Assembly (NCBI GenBank): GCA_026874595.1
Contig: CM049314.1
Span: forward strand, 35,071,229-35,135,228
Direction: 5' to 3'
DNA: 64,000 bases
Source of the DNA: Sipunculus nudus
Lineage: Eukaryota; Annelida; Sipuncula; Golfingiida; Sipunculidae
Positions 1 through 10,561 of the stretch are shown here, piece after piece. Within the stretch, counting starts at the first letter, position 1. Every line of letters starts with the position of its first letter. A program made the translations under genes and the position numbers. The notes beneath the pieces are model-generated. The model made no database searches. It worked only from the letters and a program-made list of their open reading frames with translations, and was not told where the DNA came from.

Positions 1-1234
1 TGGCTAAACAGGTTCCGAATAAAATGAATGTGTAAAGTGGTTTCTTTTATTCTTAACGCACAACACACTCATACATATAATGATATTATAATATGCATAG
101 TTTCCGTGTTTCATAAGAACAGAGATTCCCTAAGAAATGCCCAGGGATCCGTCTCAGTTTTGGTTGAAGTAATATTTGGAATATCTGCCCGGCAAATTTA
201 AGATTGACCTTTTTATACTATTTTGCAATAACGTTGCGTCTGGCATATTTAACGTTCATATGTAAAAAAAGGAAGCTGTTGACGTAATCTTAATACTCTA
301 ATCATCCCTTTGTACACCATATTGCTTGTCTTAGTTGCTAACCATCTTCTACAAACTTCACTACTTTTGTTGTGGATGCATTCTTGGCAAAGTCATTCTT
401 AAAATTCCGGCAAAATATGTTTTTATAGGTTTTACATCAAATTTTATATGATATTTTAATATTACTGACAAGTTTCTATAAAAACAAAGTAACCAGTTGC
501 GGAAAAAATATTGACTAAGAACGAAGTATATGACAATATCCCTAAACCTCCCTTCCCCTCTATTGTATTTCTTTTTAGCTAAAAAGTGAATTTATTTTTT
601 TTTTTCATTTTAACGAGAAAAAAATTAACTTCCCATAACAGCGTCGTGTTGTAACTAGATGTTACGAATAATGCATTTTCTTTATCATTTTCTTTAAATA
701 ATATTAAAATATCTGAACATGGATATAAATTTCACAAATACATACACCATAAGGGAGACCAGGTTTAAAATTTTATACACTATATGTGTCATATTAATCT
801 GAACTGAAATTTAGGATAATTTCAAACGGAAGGGTTTCTATGAAGACATCAAGCTAAGAGCTGTCTCTCCTGTGTCTTGTGTACTCTGCCTCCATGTTAA
901 TCAACTGTAGGCAACTCCTGTTATGAAACGTTCTTACACCGCTCATGTGATGGAGGTATCTTGTTTGTCCACAAGCTGATAGTGAACAGGGTGCATGCGC
1001 CGATGTTGATAAATGAAAAAGAACGCGTAACCTAAGTTTGTTGGGTGCATATGCGCGGAAGCTTGATTTTCATTACTTACAAAACGCCAACGCACTTTGC
1101 AGAACTCTTGAATTGCCTCCTGACGAAGAAGCCTGTGTGTTTCGAAAGCTCCTGTGTTCATAAACAAGTTAGTCTATCTAAAAGGGGTCACTCTTTATCT
1201 TTACCTACGCATCAACTACAGCCTAACACGGCTA
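1..1234. other. intergenic, no gene recognised
   Basis: AT-rich sequence with short homopolymer runs. I see no coding segment with recognisable protein similarity, no RNA gene and no clear repeat. Confidence 0.5.
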
Positions 1235-1236
1235 TA

Positions 1237-1314
<78 letters not shown>
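1237..1314. repeat. (TA)n microsatellite
   Basis: About 75 bp of uninterrupted TA dinucleotides with a single C interruption, followed by a short TG run. Open frames across it encode only Tyr-Ile repeats and are not genes. Confidence 0.95.
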
Positions 1315-3066
1315 GGTTGTGTGTGTGTGTCAAGGGCCAGATCCTGATCTGAACCAGACCAATTGGTCAAGACCAAATCTCGATCGGAATTCAGTCCGGC
1401 CTTGTCATAACAAAATTTTATTTATGCCATGCCAAACTTCAATTACAAAAGTTAGTTTTTAAAAGGCACTATATCTAAGATCTGATAGTAAATACGCATT
1501 TAACGAAAACACCAATGGGCGTTTTTTTTGTCGAATTTTTCATATCATAAATGTTAATTTTAATTTTGTTGCCCATATAACAAATGTCTCTTGATTAAAA
1601 CGACTTCTAACTGCTTTATAAACAAACAGAAAAATCATTTAGGATTACACGTTTTCAAACGTGCAAAATTAGATATTTTTATTCCTGATAATAGATCAGA
1701 AATATTGGTGTAATTGACTGGTTTACTCTTTTGAAAAAAATAAACACTTTTTTCTGAAGAGTTTTTTTTTCTGGATGTCTAACCGGAATACGAATACAAG
1801 TAACAGTTGTAAAACATGATTCATAAGACCATCATATTTTCATTCCTTTTCTCAGTAATTATTCTTAGCCATGAATTCTTTATAAAAAAGCGATCATGTA
1901 AGTATCAAACTGAAGGCAGAACCTATATCCACCTGTGGCTATATCCTAGATTTCACCCCTTGGTCAATTAACAGTGCCCAGGTTAACAAGATAAGCAGTG
2001 CTCAAACTCTTAAAACTACTCTTCCAGTTCATGAGTCAAGATGTCAATCAAAGTCTTTAATCAATTTTCCAGCCAGTTAGAAAGTGAAGAATATTTTAGT
2101 TCTCACAGGGAATACAGGTGGTTCTGTTAGGTTAACACTCCAAGTGGTTTTGACAGGTCAGTTGAAATGATTTTTAAATTTAAACCTTAATTTAAAAGGT
2201 ACATTATCACATTTTTGTGACAAGGTGAGAATATCAATAATTTAGTGGTTAAATAGTATTTAAAATGACCATTTAATACGATATTCGACAATAAAATTTA
2301 ATTCGAGAAACAACAGAACAAAAAATTGAATCCTGCCCAAGTCATGGACTACAGCTGCACATTTACTTTTTACATATGCTCAGATAGGGGTCAAAATACA
2401 ACCTGGAAACTTCCGCCAAGGTGTACAAACCGAGTTGCAGCAAATTATGGCGAGGTCAACTTCTCGAGGGGTTAGATCAAGATTCAGTAGGCACACATAA
2501 TAGAGATGCGGACAGGAAAGCTTGCACCGGTCCGGTTCAGCCAAAATTGTTGACCGGTAGCACAAAATACCGGTCCGGGCCATCCCTACTAGTTTTAATT
2601 ACTTGTGCCATAGATGAAATTGTTAATTAATTAAATTTTCGCTCATAATTTAAACTTTATTATAATGTGATTGTATTTTGAAGTTTCCTTAACGACACTA
2701 AATGTATTAACATTCGGTAGAAATTTCGTTTTAACCCGTCAGCTTGTACATACTTCGGGCCCAGCAAAATGCTTCAAACGAGGAAGACGCATAAAATGTG
2801 TTAGCTTTTAAAGTGTGTATCAACAGGATTAACACGGCAGGTCTGATAGTAACAGGGAGAGAATAAATGCATGAAAATGCATGTTTATTAATTTATTTAT
2901 CAAATTTCATTCACATTGAGGGTATTGACTTTACAGTATATGCATTTTATAATTTACAGGTAATTCATTGAAAAAGCAGGACTTTTTCTACAGCTACATG
3001 TATTTAGCGAATGGATGGAACTGCTTAGACAGGACCAGGGCCGGACCGCTCACATGCTCGACCTAT
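1315..3066. other. intergenic, possible decayed transposon ends
   Basis: No gene recognised. Around 2515-2590 there is a cluster of ACCGGTCCGG-type words ending in GGCCATCCCTA. Read on the other strand this resembles the TAGGGATGGCC style terminus of hAT-like elements. No transposase is visible, so that reading is weak. Confidence 0.3.
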
Positions 3067-3082
3067 GGGGGGGGGGGGGGGG
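3067..3082 (+). repeat. poly-G tract
   Basis: A run of 16 G residues in otherwise AT-rich DNA. Its length may be unreliable in sequencing. Confidence 0.9.
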
Positions 3083-3337
3083 TCAATATAACGGACCCGA
3101 ACTTTTAGTGTCGGTCGTCCCCAACAGATTACGCTAGTGTTTGGAAAAAGGATTTACATGTATTTATTTTATGCTATTTTTTCATACTTCTGGTATGTTT
3201 ATTTCTTTGATATTGTTAGCTAAGATTAAATCTAGGTCCTATTAACGCTCTGAACAGTTCGTCTGGAAAAAAATAAAATTGTTCGTCTCCACTGCAATTC
3301 CTATAACATTATAATTCCTATATTACATATTATAATC

Positions 3338-3486
3338 AGGCATTTAGCGAGTTCATTCCAATGGAAATCCAATATAAAATTTTCATTCTAAGCAAATCTA
3401 TTTTTTATTCCATTATTTATAATAAATAGGCATTTGGATAGCTCATTCTAATTGAAAGCAATGTAGAAATTTCATTCCAGGCGAAT
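3338..3486 (+). repeat. two imperfect direct copies of a ~65-bp unit
   Basis: The segment beginning AGGCATTTAGCGAGTTCATT near 3338 recurs as TAGGCATTTGGATAGCTCATT near 3427. Both copies continue with a similar AT-rich body ending in a TTTCATTC word. The origin is unknown. Confidence 0.6.
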
Positions 3487-3924
3487 TAACTTTAATTATC
3501 CTTAGACTGTACAAAATACTTTTCGAGCATAAAGACGGTGCAAGCCTAATTTTTGCAAAAAAAGGAATAAATTCCTACTTCCGCCGCCACTCTAAGGGGG
3601 ACCCTGATGGTCATTCCTACAGCCGAGGCAAACTCTAAAAATGTTTCTCATTCCTTCAGTTTCAAACTTGTTCATGGCGCTTGCAAGCAATATAACAATA
3701 ATAATATCTTCGGTCTAGTTACTTTCTGCAAGAAATACATTATAGGTTACAACAAGTGGCTTATAATCAAATAAAGGGCATGTAACTTACTTAATCTGAG
3801 TTTCAATTTTCTATTAAAACATTATGGTCATTTATATTTATTGAGCCAAATTACAATATAAATTAAAAATAAACACGATTATCTGAATTTCGTGTTATAC
3901 ATCGCTTTTTAAGGATATTTGTAT

Positions 3925-4052
3925 TGGACTCGGGTTCCGAATGACTCGGACTCGTAGAAGGTGGACTGGGACTCTAACCTCGAGGACTCGAACCTGGAAT
4001 TGGTCTCGAGTAGCCAGGACTAGCTGTCGGACTTATGTGTGGACTCGACTAC
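3925..4052 (+). repeat. GACTCG-rich degenerate simple repeat
   Basis: GGACTCG and close variants occur about nine times within about 125 bp. It looks like a decayed short-period tandem repeat. The open frame across it is rich in Thr and Arg and resembles no known protein. Confidence 0.55.
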
Positions 4053-4179
4053 ATCACTGCATGAAATTAAACATCAGTATAATGCTCTGTTTCTTAACAA
4101 TCCGTGAACAACAATGTTTAGAGGTATATTCGGACATTAGAAGTTTGAGACAAGAGGTACAGGTATCATAGTAAAAAAG

Positions 4180-4181
<2 letters not shown>

Positions 4182-4213
<32 letters not shown>
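4182..4213. repeat. (TA)n microsatellite
   Basis: About 32 bp of alternating TA. Confidence 0.9.
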
Positions 4214-4216
<3 letters not shown>

Positions 4217-4478
4217 TAACATGATAACGGGTTATCGAAGTCATAGATCATGCAGACAGGTGGCCAACCTACCTTCCCGTTTTCGAATTTATTTATGCCC
4301 TTTTTCAGGAGCGATGTTGGGTATTGGCCTGAGATTCTGATGTTTATTCATCTTGAGTAGAGTTCGTGTACATGGAACTTTTTTTTACAATCGCGTATTT
4401 ATTGAATACATTCATGCATTTATCACAGCAGTGGTTTAATATATCAGCCTGAATTTTGCCAGTCCATGGGTTTTATAA

Positions 4479-4900
4479 GCTCAGCTGACTATAAGTCATC
4501 TGAGCTATAGTCGTGGTCCTTTGTCCGTCGTCCGTCCGTCTGGCCGTCCGTCCGTTAACAGGGCACGTTTTAAAAACGTTGGACCTACGAATCCAAATTT
4601 ATGCATACCATTAGATGTCACTAAAATCTCCTACAATACCGAAAATTGGGTCATTAGGACTTCGTTCCTTCGAGATATTAAGGAAAAACCTCCGTTTTCC
4701 ATAAAAAAAGCCATTGTTACACTTCAAGGCTGCCTAATATCAAAACCACTGATCTGATTTTGGTCATATTTAGTATTAATATTCTGCCATGCATTTTCTG
4801 TGCACATACCAAAAATTAGGTCAGTATTGGATATTATTTTGAGTTATAAGTTATGGGCCCAAATATAATGCAATTTTTTAAAAATCAGGAAATATATTTG
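4479..4900 (+). repeat. dispersed repeat with GTCC-rich head
   Basis: It starts with TCAGCTGACTATAAGTCATC, runs into GTCCGTC-type repeats and then GTTAACAGGGCAC. The same head recurs at 24041 in front of a tandem array. The section at about 4655-4760, with GAGATATTAAGGAAAAACCTCC, recurs at 46625-46710. This is an interspersed repeat of the style common in bivalve genomes; the family name is not known to me. Confidence 0.7.
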
Positions 4901-6340
4901 CTCACTTAACATGAGAATTGCTGAAGCTGGAGACTTTTTTTTCAGGAATATAACTTTATTTAAAAAGATTCAATTGTTTACCCGAAATTAGATCTGAATT
5001 TTGCAAATTTTTCAAGTTATTAGCATAAATAAAAAGTCAATACCTTAAATGTTGTCCAACTTTGGCAATGGCACGTTTTTTCCCTGTTAGCACTGTTGAT
5101 TTAATTTTCACAGCTTATATACATAAGGATTTAATCTTTTAAAATCTGAAATATCAAGGGAATTGTTTGAAAATAGTAGCTTTTATTCAATTTTTTATAC
5201 ACCATGTCAAGTGTTGTTTACATCTAGCCCACCTAGTAGTACAGCCTTCACTTGCATTATGTAACCCACCCCAGGCAGCTTGCCTTGGCTCAGCTTTGCC
5301 ACTACTAGCAGGCTTCCCATCTGCCCTGCACTCCCCCACCCAAGCTGGTGCATAAACTAGATGAATGTTATAATTTTCTGTATTTTATTTTATTCTTGGC
5401 TATGCTACATTTTAGATTTTGTATTGTACCACCAGGGTTACAATGATTAAAGTGCACATTTAATTGTGTCCACAAAGTGATGTATTGCTATGAAAGTGTG
5501 GATGTTCATCAGATAAGTAATGCTTTACTTCAGAAGAGTAAAACTTCACCAGGTGTGAAATTGACTATTAATTCCAGTAATTAATTATAGCTGAGATTGT
5601 ACTTAGCATAATGATATTGTTTGTCCCTCATTCAACCAACAGTGTGTATACTTTATTTGAAAATATGTTCATTTTATCAAATTTACTGAATCTTTTATTT
5701 TATTTCGGCCAATAAAATTAAGCATGTACTGAAAACTCCAATGTGCAAAACTTTTAAATAGGGATTCAAGGAATAATCTTGAAGATGCCATGTTGTGGTA
5801 TTATTTTCTTTTAAATTCAGTTTAAACATTTGATTAAAAAATAATAAAATATATGTGTATGCATAATATGACCCAATATGAGCTACAATCTGGATATATA
5901 ATGATTGCAACTTAGAATTCTAATATTTTAACTTATATTTTCAGTTTTTTTATTACAAATTTATAACACTTGTAAATAAAAAAAAAATGAATCCGATAAA
6001 AACCATAAATGGAAAAAGTGGATATGCTAAAAATATAGGCTTATATATAAACTTAAATGCATTATTCCCTTGAAAGTGAAATATAAGTATTAGTCCATTC
6101 TGTCCACTTGCCTGTCCATCTGTAAATTTTTCATATGCATCACAGTATCTCAAAACTGTTTTTTCTTTCATGACAGTCTTTTGAGAGTATAAGTTGCAAT
6201 CATATATTTAGAATTTTACTATAACCAAGTAGGAGGGCCCCTTTCCTCTTAGCTTCTCATATGCTTATATAAATGAAAAACATTACATTAGAATATTTTT
6301 CATATTTTGCATTTGCAAAGAATTTCAAACTTAAGCTGGC
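4901..6340. other. intergenic, no gene recognised
   Basis: AT-rich DNA without a supported exon. The short open frames at 5167-5355 and 5695-6171 have no recognisable domain. Confidence 0.45.
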
Positions 6341-6384
6341 CGCCGTGATCCATGGGTCCTTTGTTTATATTCTGGATTCTCAAC

Positions 6385-6570
6385 ATCATTGTTTGGATAA
6401 AACTGAATAAATACCAGACATGGTGCGAATACTTTGCAAATGTATTTGAATACAAATATGAATATGTACTCCATTATAAAATTTCTTCCATAAGAATGGG
6501 AATTCAGGTAAAAATGAAAGTATTTGAATACCAGTGCGTATTCAGTGCAAATACTTTCAAATGTATTCAT
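6385..6570. repeat. possible decayed inverted-repeat element
   Basis: Words such as AATACTTTGCAAATGTATTTGAATAC and its near reverse complement are interleaved across about 180 bp. This pattern occurs in AT-rich non-autonomous DNA elements. No clean termini or target duplication were found. Confidence 0.3.
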
Positions 6571-6875
6571 TAATGCATTCATGAATATATTATATAATAT
6601 TATTTTAATTATCATTTCAGTTATATTTTATTTTTTTTAATCATATGATTCTCTTATTATTTTTAATAAAAATTATATTTGGCATTTAAAATAAATAAAA
6701 TGCCAGAGACAAGCCGGCAAGGAGATGCCACTTTTAATTAATGACCGTGTATACTGTGAATATAAACAAGGACCTTTATAATTTAGTCTTGACGCAAAGA
6801 CATGACGTCAGAAACGACACGGATTTCGTCGACTGTAAGAGAGGTAACAACATAAACTGATGAGTAACAAAATTA

Positions 6876-6877
6876 TA

Positions 6878-6917
<40 letters not shown>
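6876..6917. repeat. (TG/TA)n microsatellite
   Basis: A short TG run passes into about 30 bp of TA. Confidence 0.9.
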
Positions 6918-6918
<1 letters not shown>

Positions 6919-7184
6919 TAATTGACTGTGACCCATTTCAAATATATTACAATTTCGTTTAAGGTTTTAAACAATAAGGTATGTTTTCCGTATATATAGA
7001 TTGCTTCAACACCAAGTTTAGATGTATATAATATTTCTCAGTGAACTCAGAAATTGAAAATAAGTATGTAATTCTAATAAAAAATATATTTCATTTCCAG
7101 CATGTAAATATTATTCTCTGAATAGCAGAGGGATAAGTACATTGACTGTCCCCCATGCTTAAAAGTGTTTGTATGTGTGTGTGG

Positions 7185-7186
<2 letters not shown>

Positions 7187-7242
<56 letters not shown>
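7187..7242. repeat. (TA)n microsatellite
   Basis: About 56 bp of alternating TA, preceded by a GTGTG stretch. Confidence 0.95.
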
Positions 7243-7245
<3 letters not shown>

Positions 7246-7450
7246 CCATCCCCCTGTATTGAGGCTGGATCGAGATGGTATTGCCTTATAAAAAGAAAAC
7301 AAATTCAAACCATCCAGGAATTCTGTAAGCACAATTCAATTTCATTTGCTCGTTCCGCAGTGGTCATTTGGGGTGGTTTGATAGTATGGACCACTGACTT
7401 ACCTTCCTGCTTATTAGCTTAAGGCAGATGTGACCTTGACCTAAGCCTCC

Positions 7451-7753
7451 ATGATGCGTTCTCTCATAGGCGCTGTCGATCTGGCCGCACGACTTGGTGC
7501 GGGACATGTTGTAGTCAAAAAGATCGTTTCAAAACGCTTCCTGGTGAACATTGGTTTCCTCGTATCGAGATCAGCTTGGTACCATTATATTCACATTTCA
7601 TGATTTACAGTTTAATCGTTGGTGCCTTGTGCGGGCCGTTCGTGGGAATTGCTGATCAAATGGTTGTAGGACTTATTGGAAAGGGGCACACAGGGACAGA
7701 AATGATGATAATATATCACCTGGGATATCATCTGCCCCCTTTGAAGAGTAGAT

Positions 7754-7755
<2 letters not shown>
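7451..7755 (+). pseudogene. SLC16-like exon fragment, inverted relative to the main gene
   Basis: One frame from 7451 encodes SLIGAVDLAARLGAGHV and KKIVSKRFLV. These align with SIIGAVDLVSRLSMGYV and KKIISKHLLV of the large exon at 9540-10495. Near 7590 the similarity moves to another frame, which gives IVGALCGPFVGIADQMVV; this corresponds to the segment with FGAFSGTFMVFAGPIIVD in the main exon. The fragment is on the plus strand, whereas the apparent gene is on the minus strand. It therefore looks like an inverted partial duplicate broken by a frame change and a stop. A (TA)n tract follows directly. It lacks start, flanking exons and most of the transporter. Confidence 0.75.
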
Positions 7756-7756
<1 letters not shown>

Positions 7757-7814
<58 letters not shown>

Positions 7815-7838
7815 ATATTGATATTGATATATGTATAT
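7757..7838. repeat. (TA)n microsatellite with (ATTGAT)n tail
   Basis: About 56 bp of TA followed by three GATATT hexamers. Together they make a compound microsatellite. Confidence 0.95.
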
Positions 7839-7844
7839 CATTTT

Positions 7845-8393
7845 GCAATCAGTTTTTTGTATTTATTTAGTATATGATTGTGAAAACGATTGTTTAATGA
7901 TTTGCAAATAATTTAATAAATAGTGGAATTGAAATTCTAGGTAAAGAAAATATTTATAATATAGCCTTGTTTCACAATGATAACGTTGAAAATATATTCA
8001 TCATAACGAAGCTTGCATTATTGTTTTCGGCGTTTATCAATATTATTTAATATATTCAGTGCCCTTACGACAATGGTTGCGCATCTGAATTCCTAGAGAC
8101 ATTCAAACTTGATTTCAGTGTTATAAGTGTTAACAATAAATGACGCGTAAGCCACCCGGAGCAGTGTTTGATTGAGTACATTTGATTCAAAACAGAGTTA
8201 TCGGGATGTTAAGGTATTTTGTTGAGCGGCTACACTTTAAGAGTCCAATTCCTGAAATAACTATATAAGCATAGATATATATACTTTTACGTAATATATT
8301 CAATATCTATAGTTCATCGATAACATCATACATGATGTGGACATCACCTTTCAATGTCAGGAACTATAGATAACCTCTTCAGTTTGGCCAAAT
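7845..8393. other. downstream flank of the SLC16-like gene
   Basis: On the minus strand this would be the 3' UTR and downstream region of the transporter. A TTTATT word near 7861 reads as AATAAA on that strand, about 530 bp after the stop. No coding segment is seen. Confidence 0.35.
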
Positions 8394-8541
8394 CTACTGT
8401 TCTAAATCCTTGTTGTCAACTTTCCGATCAAGCCTCGAAAGCAGCATGTGACCGAGAACGGAGGTAAAACCATTGATGATATTTCCAAAGCCAGCGAATA
8501 GAAATCCTGTGGAATATGATCCGGTGGCTTCTTTAATGGTA
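8394..8541 (-). CDS. SLC16-like gene, last coding exon
   Basis: The acceptor is GTTTTCAG just above 8541. The exon completes the glycine codon left by the previous exon (phase 1) and encodes TIKEATGSYSTGFLFAGFG followed by a final helix. It ends in DNKDLEQ and a TAG stop at 8396-8394. Confidence 0.85.
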
Positions 8542-10500
8542 CCTGAAAACGATGGAAACAAAACAAAACCAGTTTTGATATGTAAATATACACAAGATTT
8601 ATCCATTTAATGTATTCGTGCTGTCGAACACAGGGGCATATAAAGCGTCATTTTAGCATAATTTGTTTCGAAATACAAAAGGAAACATTTAATAAGCCAG
8701 GTCCTGGCTCTAATGTTATACTGATGTAAACATGACGGTATTATCACTAAAGTAATTATAAACATATTTATTATACATGGAATATACAATTAGATATTAT
8801 AGCTAATCGAGGGTCAGATGGTGTCGTTTGGTAGTATCTAGAGGTGGGGGAAACCAGAGAACCTGGAGAAAACCACCGGTCTTAGACGGGCCACTACAAT
8901 CCACTCTCATAGCAACGCCGGGGATCGATCTCGAATCGCCAGCAGAGCCGAGTGTTTAACACCTCTGCTAAGTAGATTGAAATATTGTGTAATTCATAAA
9001 TGGGCTATTAGCTATTTGATCTCAGTGTGACAGCCAGGTGGATAGAGAAACAACCTGTAATTTTAATATTATACTTAGGTTAAACCTTTTTAAATAAATA
9101 ACGGCTGTTATGGCTCAGAGGTAGAGCACAAAACGCAAAGCCGGGAGATCGTAAGCTCCAATCTCAGCCGAGACGGTGATGTTTCTTCCGCTCGGCACCA
9201 ACCCAGGAGGGTTGATGGGGAAGCCGTGCCCAACGGCCGCGTTTCACTAACAGACAAGTGTGCCTTTTGGAGGATCCTCTCTGGTATAATCCAGCAGCGG
9301 GGACGATTACATACTCAGGGCCCGCAGGTGTAGTAGTCACCAGGCCTGGTTAACACCAGGATATAAAATGAGAGAGAGTGTGATACTGTCCTATGACGTA
9401 GTCCGAAACAGATCTGGAATTCTTCAGATGTACATATACTAGTGAGATCTGGCTAAGCTAACACTCTATCATTAAAATAATAAATAGGGGTTTTTTTTTT
9501 TATTCTGTCAGAATAAAGATTAATTTTTATACTACTTACCAAATACGATCGGATAGACTCCGAGTGATATGCCATAAAAGAGCGAGAAAATGCCATACCC
9601 TGTCCCTATTCGCTCCTTTCCAAGAATATCGACTATTATTGGTCCTGCAAATACCATGAAAGTTCCCGAAAACGCACCGAACGTTGCACTGTAGATAGCA
9701 AAATATGTGCCCGACCGCAGGACCGGAAGTAGGCAGGTTGCAAGTCCGGATATGACGAAGCTAGTCGCTACCAGGAGGTGCTTGGATATTATCTTCTTGT
9801 CACCCACATATCCCATTGAAAGCCTTGAAACCAAATCAACAGCTCCAATAATAGAAAGCATCAGAGAAGGATGGTACGGCAAGGTAAAATTTTCGTCGCT
9901 CGAAAAGGCCGGCAGATACGACGTAGGTCCAAATAAGCCAAACACCCCAAAAAACCACTGAGTTGTTAGCAAAATAAATTGCAATGAACAATGAGATTTA
10001 AGGAGACTCTTTGGTGATTTAACAATGTCTTTTCTCAAATGAGAAATGGTTTGGGTAGTGTCGTCATTCTTTGAGTCGAGTTGTATAACGGAAACTGTCA
10101 CTTTGTTTTTTTGGCTTATTATGTGGTTGCATCTTGATTCTTTTATGCTATTCATAGTTTTCTTAATTGCAAGTGACGCTACATTTCCATCTCCATACTT
10201 TTTTATACGATGCTACCTGTAAGGTCTTCCCTCCATCCTGTCGCAGCTGCCTTCTGGTACACACTGGTCTAATAAGAGCTCCTGTAACAGTTATGTTAAT
10301 CCAAAGACTAGCAGAAACGAGTAAGAGACCACGGACTGTATATTTATCAATTAAATTGAAAAAAAAACATTGGTAAAACCAATGCTCCAAATCCAGAGCC
10401 AGCAGAAGCAATTCCATTTGCAACTCCCCGCCACTTCGTGAAACTCTGGTTCACCATCCGATACCAATAAATGTAGGAGGCACCGTCACAGCATCCTGTT

Positions 10501-10561
<61 letters not shown>

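Noticed and set aside
1045-1462. Open frames rich in Tyr-Ile across the (TA)n tract
   Set aside because: They are translations of the microsatellite, and the same happens at 7165, 7576, 35514 and 48739.
6352-6615. Open frames on both strands near 6.4 kb
   Set aside because: The region consists of interleaved inverted AT-rich words, and neither frame resembles a protein.
9707-9961. Plus-strand open frame over the SLC16 exon
   Set aside because: It is the antisense shadow of the transporter frame.
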